Assembly: GCA_903868145.1 (NCBI GenBank)
Contig: CAIPTY010000010.1
Span: 1-64,000, forward strand
Source: an uncultured Desulfuromonadales bacterium
GTDB lineage: Bacteria > Desulfobacterota > Desulfuromonadia > Geobacterales > Pseudopelobacteraceae
DNA length: 64,000 bases
Reading direction: 5' to 3'
Below the pieces are notes generated by a model. It searched no databases, was not told the DNA's origin, and saw only the letters and a list, made by a program, of their open reading frames with translations. Below, in pieces: positions 19,619 through 28,957 of this stretch. Every line of letters begins with the position of its first letter. Position 1 is the stretch's first letter. The position numbers were made by a program, and so were the translations under genes.

Positions 19619-19646
19619 TTGACATTTATATAAAATTGCTTATTAT
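19619..19646 (+). promoter_or_regulatory. Sigma-70-type promoter of the activator gene
   Basis: A perfect -35 TTGACA (19619-19624) and -10 TATTAT (19641-19646) with a 16-base spacer. Transcription would start near 19653. This leaves too little leader for the upstream in-frame TTG (19655) and supports translation from the ATG at 19697. Confidence 0.65.
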
Positions 19647-19696
19647 GGATTTCATTGACGCGTATGCAATCTATCCTGCTGAAAAAAGAGTTTTTT

Positions 19697-21097
19697 ATGT
19701 CCTCGACCAGTACACTGCTCATCATCGACAATGAACATAAAACCTGCGACCTGGTATCGGCATTTTTGACATACCAGGGATATAACGTCGTCACAGCCCA
19801 CCCCGACACAGCAATAATTGACACGATACAGAACAGGAAGATCGGCATTATCATCGCAAATCTGCAACATTTTCAAACCACCTGGCCGGAGTTCTACACA
19901 CAGGCACAAAAAATAAATCCCCTGCTGGTGATAATCGGCTACGGACGCCAGAACGACAAGCACCTGCCGGGCGATAGCAATGACAACATTTTTTTCCTGC
20001 CAAAGCCCCTCAACCTCGATGAACTGGAAAGCCTGGTCATGCGTGCCATGGAGTACCAGACCATGAAGATGCACGATCATGATGATGAGAAGGTGCGCCA
20101 TCCGCATATACTCTGTTCAACCATGATCGGCAGAAGCGGCCCCATGCAGTCGCTGTTTGAGATGATCGAGAAGGTTGCCGAGTCTTCAGCCACCATCCTG
20201 ATTCAGGGAGAATCGGGAACCGGCAAGGAACTTGCAGCTCGTGCCATTCATCAGTTGAGCGGCAGAAACAACAAGAATTTCGTGCCGGTCAACTGTGCAG
20301 CCATCCCGGATGACCTGCTGGAGAGTGAACTGTTCGGCCATGTAAAAGGCTCCTTCACCGGTGCCTACGCAAACCGGGCCGGACGGTTCGAGATGGCCGA
20401 CAAGGGCACGCTCTTTCTGGATGAAATCGGGGATATGAAGGCGAATCTTCAGGTAAAGCTTTTGCGCGTGCTCCAGAACCGGGAGTTTGAGCCGGTGGGA
20501 TCAACGCGATCTCAGAAGGTTGACGTGCGCATCATCGCGGCAACCAACAAGAATCTGGAGGAGATGGTGGCCAGCAAGGATTTTCGCGAAGACCTCTATT
20601 ACCGCCTCTCGGTCATCCCGATTATCATCCCGCCGCTCAGAGAGCGTCGCGACGATATTCCTTTGCTGATTCACAATTTTCTGTCCCGATTTAACAGTGA
20701 CCGGCGTCATGCCGTCAAAGGTTTTTCACGCGAGACCCTCAACATTCTGGGCAACTACGAGTGGCCCGGCAACGTGCGGGAGCTGGAAAACCTGGTGGAG
20801 CGCCTGGTCATACTCAAAGACAGCGGCTTCATTACACCTGACGACCTGCCGGACAAATATCTGTCCGGCCAGCAGATACATGTCCCGATGACGGAGGCAG
20901 CCATTGGCGATGTCCTCCCGGAGGGGGGAATCTGTCTTAACACGGCCGTTGATGAATTCGAAAACCGTCTTATTATTCAAGCGCTTGCCCGTACCGGCGG
21001 GAACAAAAAAGAGGCTGCCGGTCTGCTGAACCTCAAACGTACGACTCTGATTGAAAAACTGAAGAAGAAGAATCTTATTTTCAACGAGGACAGTTGA
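19697..21097 (+). CDS. Sigma-54-dependent activator with degenerate receiver (NtrC/FlrC-like)
   Basis: A 466-residue protein from the ATG at 19697. Receiver-like domain 1-120 in which the acidic pair is reduced (IIDNEH) and the phospho-Asp position is Ala54/Asn55 (IIIANLQ), so phosphorylation at the usual site is not possible. Then the AAA+ sigma-54-interaction domain (Walker A GESGTGKE, the loop GSFTGA, Walker B LFLDEIGD) and a Fis-type helix-turn-helix ([20 protein letters not shown]). It activates RNA polymerase at -24/-12 promoters. Its neighbours are the che operon and a FlgJ-like transglycosylase four bases downstream, which suggests, but does not prove, a motility role. Confidence 0.93.
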   Translation: MSSTSTLLIIDNEHKTCDLVSAFLTYQGYNVVTAHPDTAIIDTIQNRKIGIIIANLQHFQTTWPEFYTQAQKINPLLVIIGYGRQNDKHLPGDSNDNIFFLPKPLNLDELESLVMRAMEYQTMKMHDHDDEKVRHPHILCSTMIGRSGPMQSLFEMIEKVAESSATILIQGESGTGKELAARAIHQLSGRNNKNFVPVNCAAIPDDLLESELFGHVKGSFTGAYANRAGRFEMADKGTLFLDEIGDMKANLQVKLLRVLQNREFEPVGSTRSQKVDVRIIAATNKNLEEMVASKDFREDLYYRLSVIPIIIPPLRERRDDIPLLIHNFLSRFNSDRRHAVKGFSRETLNILGNYEWPGNVRELENLVERLVILKDSGFITPDDLPDKYLSGQQIHVPMTEAAIGDVLPEGGICLNTAVDEFENRLIIQALARTGGNKKEAAGLLNLKRTTLIEKLKKKNLIFNEDS

Positions 21098-21101
21098 CAC
21101 C

Positions 21102-21905
21102 ATGTCAATAAACATCGCGAACAACCTCTTGCTGAACGGCGCCGTACCGGGACATGCCCACACCACGGGCAGTCGCGCTGTGAACCCGGGACAGCCGGAT
21201 GGCGTTTTTGCCGGGCAACTTGATCGTGCTCTGGAGACAGGTGAACCCCCCTCTCCCGCCTCCCCTTCCAAAGCCAAGGCCCTTGCGGATGCCCTCAGCC
21301 TTCAGATGCTCCACACCACACTCTCCCTGGCTGGCGACAACTCCGGCGACAACAGTCCGTCACACATCCCTTTCGACCTGACCTCCCGGCACGTCAAGGC
21401 CCTGATCAATGCATATAGCGCTCAGCAGCCAGCGGCTCTGTCGCAGGAAACCCATCCTGCAGCACAACCGACACAGCTCCAGGATATTGCACCCGCCGCC
21501 ACACACAAAATTTCGACGGGCGTTCAGGGGCTTGATCCGATCATCGCCCAGGCATCAAGCCGCTACGGTGTTGACCCAGGTCTGATCAAGGCGGTCATCA
21601 AGGCTGAGAGCAATTTCAACCCCAATGCCGTATCCTCAGCCGGTGCCCAGGGCCTGATGCAGCTGATGCCCGGAACCGCCCGTTCTCTCGGAGTCAGCAA
21701 TTCATTTGACCCTGAACAGAACGTCATGGCCGGCACCCGGTTTCTGAGTGACCTCCTCAAACGCTACAACGGCGATCTGGATTCCGCGCTGGCGGCCTAC
21801 AACTGGGGACCCGGCAATGTTGACAGGAAGCCGGATCGTCTGCCCCGTGAAACCAGGGATTATCTCGTTCGCGTTAAACAACTGTACGGTTCCTACTCCG
21901 CCTGA
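21102..21905 (+). CDS. Lytic transglycosylase (SLT fold)
   Basis: A 267-residue protein. The first 140 residues are low-complexity and Ala/Pro/Ser-rich without a Sec signal, then a soluble lytic transglycosylase domain from about 143 ([20 protein letters not shown], catalytic Glu169 in [28 protein letters not shown]). It cleaves peptidoglycan glycan strands with 1,6-anhydro formation. The lack of a signal peptide and the link to a sigma-54 activator resemble enzymes exported through flagellar or other secretion systems to open the wall locally. Confidence 0.9.
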   Translation: MSINIANNLLLNGAVPGHAHTTGSRAVNPGQPDGVFAGQLDRALETGEPPSPASPSKAKALADALSLQMLHTTLSLAGDNSGDNSPSHIPFDLTSRHVKALINAYSAQQPAALSQETHPAAQPTQLQDIAPAATHKISTGVQGLDPIIAQASSRYGVDPGLIKAVIKAESNFNPNAVSSAGAQGLMQLMPGTARSLGVSNSFDPEQNVMAGTRFLSDLLKRYNGDLDSALAAYNWGPGNVDRKPDRLPRETRDYLVRVKQLYGSYSA

Positions 21906-22035
21906 TCAGCGCACCGCCATCCTTCCCGCCAACATAGCCGCTCGAATAACCAATTCAACCTTGCAAGCGGCTGTGCGGGCGTGTATTATTTTCCACCGTC
22001 CAGCGATTCGGACAGATTCTCTTTCCAGGTGATAT

Positions 22036-24363
22036 ATGGCACGACTTTTTATTGTAGGCACCGGCCCGGGCGACATCAGCCATCTCACAGAGGCAGCCCG
22101 TCATGCCATTGCCGACTCTTCCGTAATTATCGGCTATGATACCTATATCGACCTGATCCGTCCGTTGATTGACGGCAAAGAAATCGTCTCAACCGGCATG
22201 ATGAAGGAGATCGACCGCTGCCGCGCCGCGATACGCCGGGTCCGCGACGGTGACACGGTAGCTCTCGTTTCCGGAGGAGATTCGGGCATTTACGGCATGG
22301 CCGGGTTGGTATTCGAGCTTCTGGAAACCGACGACACGGCTTTGCCGGTGTTTGAAGTCTGCGTCGTCCCCGGCATTTCAGCCATCCAGGCTGCAGCCTC
22401 ACGGCTCGGCGCCCCCCTGATGCACGACTTCTCGGTGATATCTCTTTCGGACCTTCTGACGCCCTGGCCCTTGATAACCGCACGTATCGAAGCCGCGGCG
22501 CGGGCAGATTTCGTGATCGTCATCTTCAACCCCCGCAGTAAAAGCCGCGTTACGCAGATCGAGGAGGCCCGGCGCATCATCAGCGCGGCACGCCCCCCCC
22601 GTACACCGGTTGGCATCGTGCGTAACGCCTGCCGCGACAACGAATCCGTCACCGTCACAACTCTCGGAAACTTTCTCGAACACGACATCGACATGTCAAC
22701 GATCATCATCGTCGGCAATGCCAGCACCTTTGTGGACAGGTCAGGCAGGATGATCACCCCGCGCGGGTACGCCAGTAAAGTTGACTTTCAGCCTGACGTC
22801 GGTACTCCGGTCGAATTTTTGACACAGGAGGGGCCGCATCCGCAGGCCGGAGCGCTCATGTTCTGCGGAACCGCCTCTGATGTCGGCAAGTCGGTGACCA
22901 CCGCCGGAGTCTGCCGGATACTGCTGCGCAGAGGCGTTTCGGTGGCCCCCTTCAAGTCCCAGAATATGTCGCTCAACTCCTCTGTCACCCCGGAAGGGGG
23001 AGAAATCGGCCGTGCCCAGGCGGTTCAGGCACAGGCCTGCGGTATCGATCCCCACACTGATATGAATCCGGTCCTGCTCAAGCCCAACTCTGACACCGGC
23101 AGTCAGGTGATCGTGCAGGGCACAGTCGTGAGAAACATGAATATCCCGGAGTATGACGCCTTCAAGCCAAAGGCTTTCGAGAAGGTCAGGAAAAGCTTTG
23201 ACAACCTCCGCCGGAGATATGAGTTCATCGTCATCGAGGGTGCCGGAAGCATCTCCGAGATCAACCTCAAACAAAATGATATTGCCAACCTCAAGGTGGC
23301 TCTGATGGCACGCTGTCCGGTCATCCTGGTGGCCGACATCGATCGCGGCGGTGTTTTTGCGCAGATAGTGGGAACCGTAGAGCTGCTGGATCCCCTGGAG
23401 CGCAGCTTCATCAAGGGCGTTATCATCAACAAGTTTCGTGGTGACGCCTCCATTCTGGCGTCAGGTCTTGATTTCATCCGAAACCGGACCGGCATTCCCG
23501 TGCTGGGTGTCATTCCCTGGCTGGCCGACCTTGCATTACCGGCGGAGGACAGTGTCGTGCTCGGCAACCAATCCAGGGGGGGAGCTGTCATTACCGGACA
23601 GAAAAAAATTCAGATCGGCGTCATCAAACTGCCACGCATCTCCAATTTTACCGATTTCGACCCGCTCCAGGCCGAACCGGACGTCAGCTTGAGCTATGTG
23701 GACATGCCGGAGCAACTCGACGCACTCGACCTTCTGATTATTCCTGGCAGCAAGTCAACCATCTCCGACATGTATTTCCTGCTGGAGCGCGACCTGCATG
23801 ATGCGATCAAGAGCTTTAAAGGTCATATCATCGGTATCTGCGGCGGTTACCAGATGCTAGGGCGACGCATCTTTGACCCGAACGGGGTTGAATCCGCCAT
23901 GCGCGACGCCGTTGGACTTGCGCTGCTTCCGGTGGAAACGGAACTGTTGCCGGAAAAGGAGACTCACCAGTCACTGGCCTATCTGGGAGAGGCCGTCAAG
24001 AGTATTGCCTCCGATTGCGACGGCGTCATGAGCGGCTATGAAATACATTTGGGCCGGACAACACATCTGGGTGTTCCGCGACCATTCGCCCGCATTTTCA
24101 AACGCGGCGAAACCTCTGTCAGCGTCGAAGACGGCGCCGTTTCGCTCAATGGCAGAATCATCGGCACCTACCTGCACGGCATTTTCGACAACGTCCGCTT
24201 CAGGGAGCCCTATCTCAACGGTATCCGGCGGGAAAAAGGCATGCAGCCCCACTGCGGAGGAGGCAAAGCGCCGTTGGCCGATCCCTTTGATCATCTGGCC
24301 GACCATCTTGAGCGCCACCTTGATGTCAAGCAACTGCTGGCAATCTGCGGATTAGGACAGTGA
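22036..24363 (+). CDS. cobJ-cobQ: Fused precorrin-3B C17-methyltransferase and cobyric acid synthase
   Basis: A 775-residue fusion. Residues 1-245 are a tetrapyrrole methylase of the CobJ/CbiH type (IVGTGPGD at the start, SGGDSGIYGMAGLV, VVPGISAIQAAASRLGAP), which contracts the corrin ring while adding the C-17 methyl. Residues about 270-775 are cobyric acid synthase CobQ/CbiP, with the P-loop-like GTASDVGKS, and a C-terminal class I amidotransferase with nucleophile Cys602 (GICGGYQMLG) and His714 (GTYLHGIFDN). CobQ amidates four side chains using glutamine and ATP. The frame is continuous with no internal start needed. AGGTGAT precedes the ATG. The two activities act at an early and a late stage of the pathway, so the fusion is not a simple consecutive-step pair. 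Confidence 0.93.
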   Translation: MARLFIVGTGPGDISHLTEAARHAIADSSVIIGYDTYIDLIRPLIDGKEIVSTGMMKEIDRCRAAIRRVRDGDTVALVSGGDSGIYGMAGLVFELLETDDTALPVFEVCVVPGISAIQAAASRLGAPLMHDFSVISLSDLLTPWPLITARIEAAARADFVIVIFNPRSKSRVTQIEEARRIISAARPPRTPVGIVRNACRDNESVTVTTLGNFLEHDIDMSTIIIVGNASTFVDRSGRMITPRGYASKVDFQPDVGTPVEFLTQEGPHPQAGALMFCGTASDVGKSVTTAGVCRILLRRGVSVAPFKSQNMSLNSSVTPEGGEIGRAQAVQAQACGIDPHTDMNPVLLKPNSDTGSQVIVQGTVVRNMNIPEYDAFKPKAFEKVRKSFDNLRRRYEFIVIEGAGSISEINLKQNDIANLKVALMARCPVILVADIDRGGVFAQIVGTVELLDPLERSFIKGVIINKFRGDASILASGLDFIRNRTGIPVLGVIPWLADLALPAEDSVVLGNQSRGGAVITGQKKIQIGVIKLPRISNFTDFDPLQAEPDVSLSYVDMPEQLDALDLLIIPGSKSTISDMYFLLERDLHDAIKSFKGHIIGICGGYQMLGRRIFDPNGVESAMRDAVGLALLPVETELLPEKETHQSLAYLGEAVKSIASDCDGVMSGYEIHLGRTTHLGVPRPFARIFKRGETSVSVEDGAVSLNGRIIGTYLHGIFDNVRFREPYLNGIRREKGMQPHCGGGKAPLADPFDHLADHLERHLDVKQLLAICGLGQ

Positions 24364-25325
24364 TCCCTGCCGATCCGGCCGTACTGATCCTGGCACTCCT
24401 GCTCGACCTGACCCTGGGTGATCCAGGCTGGCTGCCGCACCCGGTAGTCATGATCGGGCGGATGATCCGTTTCTTTGAGATACTTTTCCGAAAAATGGTG
24501 CCTAATGAACGGGCGGCTGGCGCACTGCTGCTGATTGCCACCACCGCCTGCGCCGCCGTCGCCGCCTGGCTGCTGATACTGGTCTGTTCCCGCATCAACC
24601 CGCTGGCAGGCTTCCTTGCTGCCGCCGTCATCTCCTATACCTGCCTGGCCACCCGTTCGCTGCACCACGAATCCGCACTGGTTGCCGAGGCGCTGCGTGC
24701 CGGAAATCTCGACGAAGCTCGGCGGACGCTTGCGTTCATCGTCGGACGCGACACCGCAGGGCTTGAAGAAGCGGACATCTGGCGCGCCCTGATAGAAACC
24801 GTTGCGGAAAACAGCTCCGACGGCATTATCGCGCCGCTGTTCTGGCTGACAATCGGCGGTCCGGTCGCCGGTATGGCCTATAAGGCAGTCAATACGCTGG
24901 ACTCGATGGTCGGCTACAAAAACGAACGGTATCTTCAGGTCGGCTGGGCATCGGCGCGCATGGACGACCTGTTGAACCTGATTCCGGCACGTCTGACAGC
25001 CCTGCTGATGATCCTGGCTGCTCCGCTGGCCGGGCTGTCTCCCCGTGGCGCCCTGCGGATCACGCTGCGTGACAGACTGAACCACCCGTCGCCCAACAGC
25101 GGACATCCCGAGGCGGCCGCGGCCGGGGCCCTGGGCGTCAGACTGGGCGGCACATGTTCATATCGAGGCCGGCAGTCCTGGAAAAAGTATATCGGCGATC
25201 CGCGTGTGCCCCTTGACGAGCGTTCATATCGCGGTATGATTAAACTTATGTACCTGACCGCCCTGATCATGGCAGCAATCTGTATCACCGCCACGTATGC
25301 ACTGAAAGGCTTTCATGTACCGTAA
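24360..25325 (+). CDS. cbiB: Adenosylcobinamide-phosphate synthase
   Basis: A 321-residue membrane protein of the CbiB/CobD family (LLLDLTLGDPGWLPHPVVMIGR, ALIETVAENSSDGIIAPLFW, SYKGR-like segments at the end). It joins the aminopropanol phosphate arm to adenosylcobyric acid. Several membrane helices are evident (about 55-75, 83-100, 150-170, 215-235, 295-315). It starts with GTG overlapping the preceding stop (GTGA), which indicates coupled translation. Confidence 0.95.
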   Translation: MIPADPAVLILALLLDLTLGDPGWLPHPVVMIGRMIRFFEILFRKMVPNERAAGALLLIATTACAAVAAWLLILVCSRINPLAGFLAAAVISYTCLATRSLHHESALVAEALRAGNLDEARRTLAFIVGRDTAGLEEADIWRALIETVAENSSDGIIAPLFWLTIGGPVAGMAYKAVNTLDSMVGYKNERYLQVGWASARMDDLLNLIPARLTALLMILAAPLAGLSPRGALRITLRDRLNHPSPNSGHPEAAAAGALGVRLGGTCSYRGRQSWKKYIGDPRVPLDERSYRGMIKLMYLTALIMAAICITATYALKGFHVP

Positions 25326-26391
25326 CCATGACCACGGCGGAAATATTTTCGATGTCGCGCAGCAACTCGGCCTGGCTCCATCCGAAATTGCGGATTTCTC
25401 CGCCAGCATCAATCCGCTCGGGCTGTCACCGATGGTGAAGAAGGCTATTGTTTCAGCACTGGACAGCCTGGTACACTACCCCGACAACGGTCATCGCGAA
25501 CTGAAGCAGGCGCTGGCCGACCACCATGGTCTTTCGCCCGCAAACCTGGTCATTGCAAACGGCTCCACCGAACTCATCTACAACCTTCCCGCCACCCTTC
25601 ACGGCCGGCGGGCTCTCATCATCTCGCCCTCTTTCAGTGAGTACGCCCGGGCTCTTGCCCGGCATCAGTGGGAGTGGCACCACTTTACCCTATCGCCTGA
25701 AAATAACTTTCTGCCTGATCTCAAACTGCTTGAACAGGCTCTGTACCGGGGGTATGATGCGCTCTATCTGTGCAATCCGTCCAACCCCGGCGGCGTGCTC
25801 TACCCTCGGCAGACAATCGAGCAGATTCATGGCCTGTGTATCGCATCCGGCACGGTACTGGTGCTGGACGAGGCATTTATGGATTTCTGCGAGGATGCCT
25901 CGGCCAAGCATATCATCGTCAGGCGAGATAACGGTATTGTGCTGCGTTCCATGACCAAGTTCTTCGGTATTCCCGGCCTCAGACTCGGGTACGCCGTCTC
26001 CGGTACGGATCTGGCAGAACGCCTGAATGAAACGGGTGTTCCGTGGAGTGTCAATACTCTGGCACAGGCCGCAGGTGTTGCGGCCCTCAAAGACTCGGAA
26101 CATAACCGGCAGACCATCAGCCATGTCCGGAGGGAACGTGATTTTCTTGTTGATTCTCTGTCAGGATTCAGTCATCTGAAGGTCTATCCTTCCCATACAA
26201 ACTTTCTGCTGGTGGAAATTACCAACGGGATGACCTCGTCCGAACTGAAAAACCGCCTGCTGCAGCAGCGTATCATGATTCGCGACTGCTCCAGCTTCGA
26301 GGGCCTTTCACCGTTCTTTTTCCGCATCGCCATTCGCACCACCGAAGAAAACAAACGCCTGCTGGCCGCTCTCAAAAACACATACCCATAG
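25315..26391 (+). CDS. cobD: Threonine-phosphate decarboxylase, PLP-dependent
   Basis: A 358-residue fold-type I aminotransferase-like enzyme (HGGNIFDVAQQLG, FSASINPLGLSP, CNPSNPGG, and SMTKFFGIPGLRLGY with the PLP-binding Lys). It makes (R)-1-amino-2-propanol phosphate from threonine phosphate, the substrate joined by CbiB. It overlaps cbiB by 11 bases, so the three cobalamin genes form one coupled unit. No cobalamin riboswitch was seen upstream of this operon. Confidence 0.93.
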   Translation: MYRNHDHGGNIFDVAQQLGLAPSEIADFSASINPLGLSPMVKKAIVSALDSLVHYPDNGHRELKQALADHHGLSPANLVIANGSTELIYNLPATLHGRRALIISPSFSEYARALARHQWEWHHFTLSPENNFLPDLKLLEQALYRGYDALYLCNPSNPGGVLYPRQTIEQIHGLCIASGTVLVLDEAFMDFCEDASAKHIIVRRDNGIVLRSMTKFFGIPGLRLGYAVSGTDLAERLNETGVPWSVNTLAQAAGVAALKDSEHNRQTISHVRRERDFLVDSLSGFSHLKVYPSHTNFLLVEITNGMTSSELKNRLLQQRIMIRDCSSFEGLSPFFFRIAIRTTEENKRLLAALKNTYP

Positions 26392-26413
26392 TCTCACAAG
26401 GAGGTTTCACGTC

Positions 26414-27655
26414 ATGTACACGACAGAAAATGTTGGTAAAAACACGATTGCGATGGTGCTGGCGGGAGGAAAAGGAGAACGGCTCAGTCCGCTGACCCTG
26501 CGCCGACCCAAACCATGCGTTTCATTCGGCGGAAAATACAAGATTATCGATTTTGTGCTCAGCAACCTGTTCAATTCCGGCATCAAGAAGGTCTACATCC
26601 TGTCTCAGTACCGAGCCTACTCTCTGACAAAGCATATCAGGGAATCCTGGGGCACCTGGACCGGACTGGGTGAGTTTTATGTCGCGATTTCACCCGAAAC
26701 CAGCAGTGAGAGCGAGGAGTGGTTCAAGGGGACGGCCGATGCGATACTGCAGTACCTCAGGTTTGTCGAATCATCCGACGCCGATTATGTTGCCATATTC
26801 GGCGGTGACCACATCTACCGGATGGATATCAGCCAGATGATTGAATACCACCGCGCCAACCGGGCCGATATTACGATCGCCGCCCTTGAGGTGCCGGTTG
26901 ATGAAGCCCGCAGGTTCGGTGTCTTTTCCGTGGATGAGGATTACAAGGTCACCGGTTTTGATGAAAAACCTGATAAACCGGTTACTATTCCCGGGAGGAG
27001 CACCTGTTTTGCATCCATGGGGAACTATATCTTTTCCACGAAAAAACTGATTGATGTCCTGCAGGAGGGCAAAAAACTTTACGAGGATCTGGATTTCGGC
27101 AAGCACGTGATTCCCATGATGCTTGCGAACAACGATAAGGTTTTTGCCTATAATTTTAACGACAATCTGATACCGGGGATGAAGCCTGAAGAGAAGGGAT
27201 ACTGGAAGGACGTGGGGACTCTCGACTCATACTACGAGGCCAATATGGATCTCATCCATGTATCCCCGCAACTGAACCTCTATAATTACAAATGGCCGAT
27301 ACTTACCAATCAGGGTAATCTGCCCCCTGCAAAAACAATATTTGACGACGATGACCGACGCGGCCAGAACATCGACTCATACGTCTGTGCCGGCTGTATA
27401 ACCAGTGGCGGCACCGTGCGGAGGTCCATCATAGGTCCACGCGGGAAGGTCAACAGCTATAGCCTGGTCGAGGACTCGATCCTGTTTGAAAACGTAACCG
27501 TCAGCAGGCACGCAAAGGTCAGGAGGGCTATTATTGACAAGAACATTGTCATTCCGGAAGGCGCGACCATCGGTTATGATCTCGAAGAGGACATCAGGAG
27601 AGGTTATACCGTTACCGAATCGGGGATTGTCGTGGTGTCCGATACAAAAATGTAA
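26414..27655 (+). CDS. glgC: Glucose-1-phosphate adenylyltransferase
   Basis: A 413-residue ADP-glucose pyrophosphorylase: nucleotidyltransferase domain (MVLAGGKGERLSPLTLRRPK, FGGDHIYRMD, GTADAILQYL) and a C-terminal left-handed beta-helix with hexapeptide repeats. It catalyses the regulated step of glycogen synthesis. AAGGAGG is well placed before the ATG at 26414. It lies 22 bases after cobD, so may share its transcript, and a terminator follows. Confidence 0.96.
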   Translation: MYTTENVGKNTIAMVLAGGKGERLSPLTLRRPKPCVSFGGKYKIIDFVLSNLFNSGIKKVYILSQYRAYSLTKHIRESWGTWTGLGEFYVAISPETSSESEEWFKGTADAILQYLRFVESSDADYVAIFGGDHIYRMDISQMIEYHRANRADITIAALEVPVDEARRFGVFSVDEDYKVTGFDEKPDKPVTIPGRSTCFASMGNYIFSTKKLIDVLQEGKKLYEDLDFGKHVIPMMLANNDKVFAYNFNDNLIPGMKPEEKGYWKDVGTLDSYYEANMDLIHVSPQLNLYNYKWPILTNQGNLPPAKTIFDDDDRRGQNIDSYVCAGCITSGGTVRRSIIGPRGKVNSYSLVEDSILFENVTVSRHAKVRRAIIDKNIVIPEGATIGYDLEEDIRRGYTVTESGIVVVSDTKM

Positions 27656-27686
27656 CCGTCCGATATTCATGGAGTTGTTTCTAAAG

Positions 27687-27720
27687 AAGGGGATACCTGC
27701 AGCAGGCATCCCCTTTTTTT
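27687..27720 (+). terminator. Intrinsic terminator after glgC
   Basis: AAGGGGATACCTG pairs with CAGGCATCCCCTT (one mismatch) followed by a run of seven T residues. It lies 32 bases downstream of the glgC stop. Confidence 0.85.
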
Positions 27721-28057
27721 ATTCTCTCCACCCTGTCGTCGGCATTAAGGGCCTCCGGCGAGTTCCTTAACGGTGGAAGTCAGTATGCTGTTTCAGGCAA
27801 TTCCCGCGTATGGGGCAGCACACGGCAGCAGGGAGCGACTTCCTTTGTGTATAGCATTCCGCCCGGGCGTTTCAACCAACGAGCAGGGTAGAGAGAACGT
27901 TTGATGATCGATTATTACACTCCGCGCCGTATAATTACAAGCGAATTGTAGACACTATTCAGGGGTGGCTGAGGAAACCGGCCAGAGGATATATTTGTGT
28001 CACGCTTGCAGCGTGGCGATGAGACATTACTTGAACTGAACCGGCTCTCATCTGAAT
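27721..28057. other. Intergenic stretch without a recognisable gene
   Basis: About 340 bases between the glgC terminator and the 3' end of the minus-strand DUF1566 operon. I see only a 6-bp hairpin (CACGCT-TGC-AGCGTG, near 27998-28012), without a following T-run, which could mark the end of that operon. The plus-strand ORF from 27997 is the complement of the small secreted protein gene. Confidence 0.5.
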
Positions 28058-28339
28058 TCACTGCCCGCTGGAATTTGATGGCGGAGGCGGTGCCCCCTCA
28101 GGAACGGCGACCAACTGCCCTTCCATTTTTCTACAGGTTGCTTTTAGTTTTCCATGGGGAGTGCTTACTTCTACTGCCCCCCCTTCGCTCCTGCCTTTAC
28201 AGGCCTCATAAGCTTCCCTGGGTGGTTTTCTGTGATCTCCAGCCGGTCTTTGTGAATCTGAGGCCGACCACGCGAGATTGGGTACTATGACTGCAAGCAG
28301 GCAGACCATCAGGACTTTCTTTATGATGTTCTTCCACAT
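28058..28339 (-). CDS. Small secreted protein with PREAYEACKG motif
   Basis: A 93-residue protein with a clear Sec signal peptide (positively charged start, hydrophobic core VLMVCLLAVIVP, cleavage near AWSA-SDS). The mature part is about 67 residues and has two Cys (EAYEACKGRSEG and KATCRK), probably disulfide-bonded, plus a Pro-rich tail. Small periplasmic proteins of the pattern EAYxACKGK..ATCxxxDGKL occur beside EF-hand and Spy-type proteins in other proteobacteria, but I know no established function. Third gene of the DUF1566 operon. Confidence 0.75.
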   Translation of the reverse strand: MWKNIIKKVLMVCLLAVIVPNLAWSASDSQRPAGDHRKPPREAYEACKGRSEGGAVEVSTPHGKLKATCRKMEGQLVAVPEGAPPPPSNSSGQ

Positions 28340-28365
28340 GGTGTTCTCCTTTATGACTAAATGAC

Positions 28366-28932
28366 TTACGAGTTGACGCTGATCAATGACTTTGAACTGC
28401 TGCTATTCAGGTCGGCGTATGTGGTCAGTGCTTCCAGCAACTTCTTCAGTTCGCCTGCCTGATCATACGATGAACCGGCAGATGACTGGTCTGAAGAACT
28501 CTGCTGATTGCTCTCAGAATTTGAGGTGGTAATCTTTTCAAGTAGCGCCTTCAATGTTTCTACCAAATCTGAAACACTCTCCTGCCCAAAACTCGATGAG
28601 TTTGCCTCGTACGAATCTGTTGCCTGTTGCGGTGGTGGTGGAGGCGGAGGTCCCATCCCCTGCATCCCCTGCGGCGGCCCGAAACCACTGTTATCCAGAA
28701 CTGATTTCAACTCATCCCCGCTCAAAGAACCGTCGCTGTTACTGTCATAAGTTTTGAAAGATGCGTCACTGACCTCAAACGTTTTGCCGGTTTTCTCTTT
28801 GATCACGGTTGCCAGATTTTTCAATTCTGCCTGTGACACCCCGCCGCTGCCGTCGCTGTCGGTTTTTTTGAAAATTCCCAGCGGGTCAGGGCGCTGCATA
28901 CTGCTCATTCCAACACTTCCGATACTGCTCAT
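28366..28932 (-). CDS. EF-hand calcium-binding protein
   Basis: A 188-residue protein with two canonical EF-hand loops (DSDGSGGVSQAE and DSNSDGSLSGDE), a Gly/Pro-rich linker containing seven consecutive prolines, and a Ser/Gln-rich C-terminal third. No signal peptide is apparent at the chosen start, where GGAGGAG sits upstream. It probably binds Ca2+; cellular location is unclear. It lies 25 bases after the DUF1566 lipoprotein and before the small secreted protein. Confidence 0.85.
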   Translation of the reverse strand: MSSIGSVGMSSMQRPDPLGIFKKTDSDGSGGVSQAELKNLATVIKEKTGKTFEVSDASFKTYDSNSDGSLSGDELKSVLDNSGFGPPQGMQGMGPPPPPPPQQATDSYEANSSSFGQESVSDLVETLKALLEKITTSNSESNQQSSSDQSSAGSSYDQAGELKKLLEALTTYADLNSSSSKSLISVNS

Positions 28933-28957
28933 GATTTACTCCTCCTTTTTTGAGTTT

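Noticed and set aside
21906-22035. Cobalamin riboswitch upstream of the cobJ-cobQ fusion
   Set aside because: The 130-base gap is too short and lacks the B12-box pattern.
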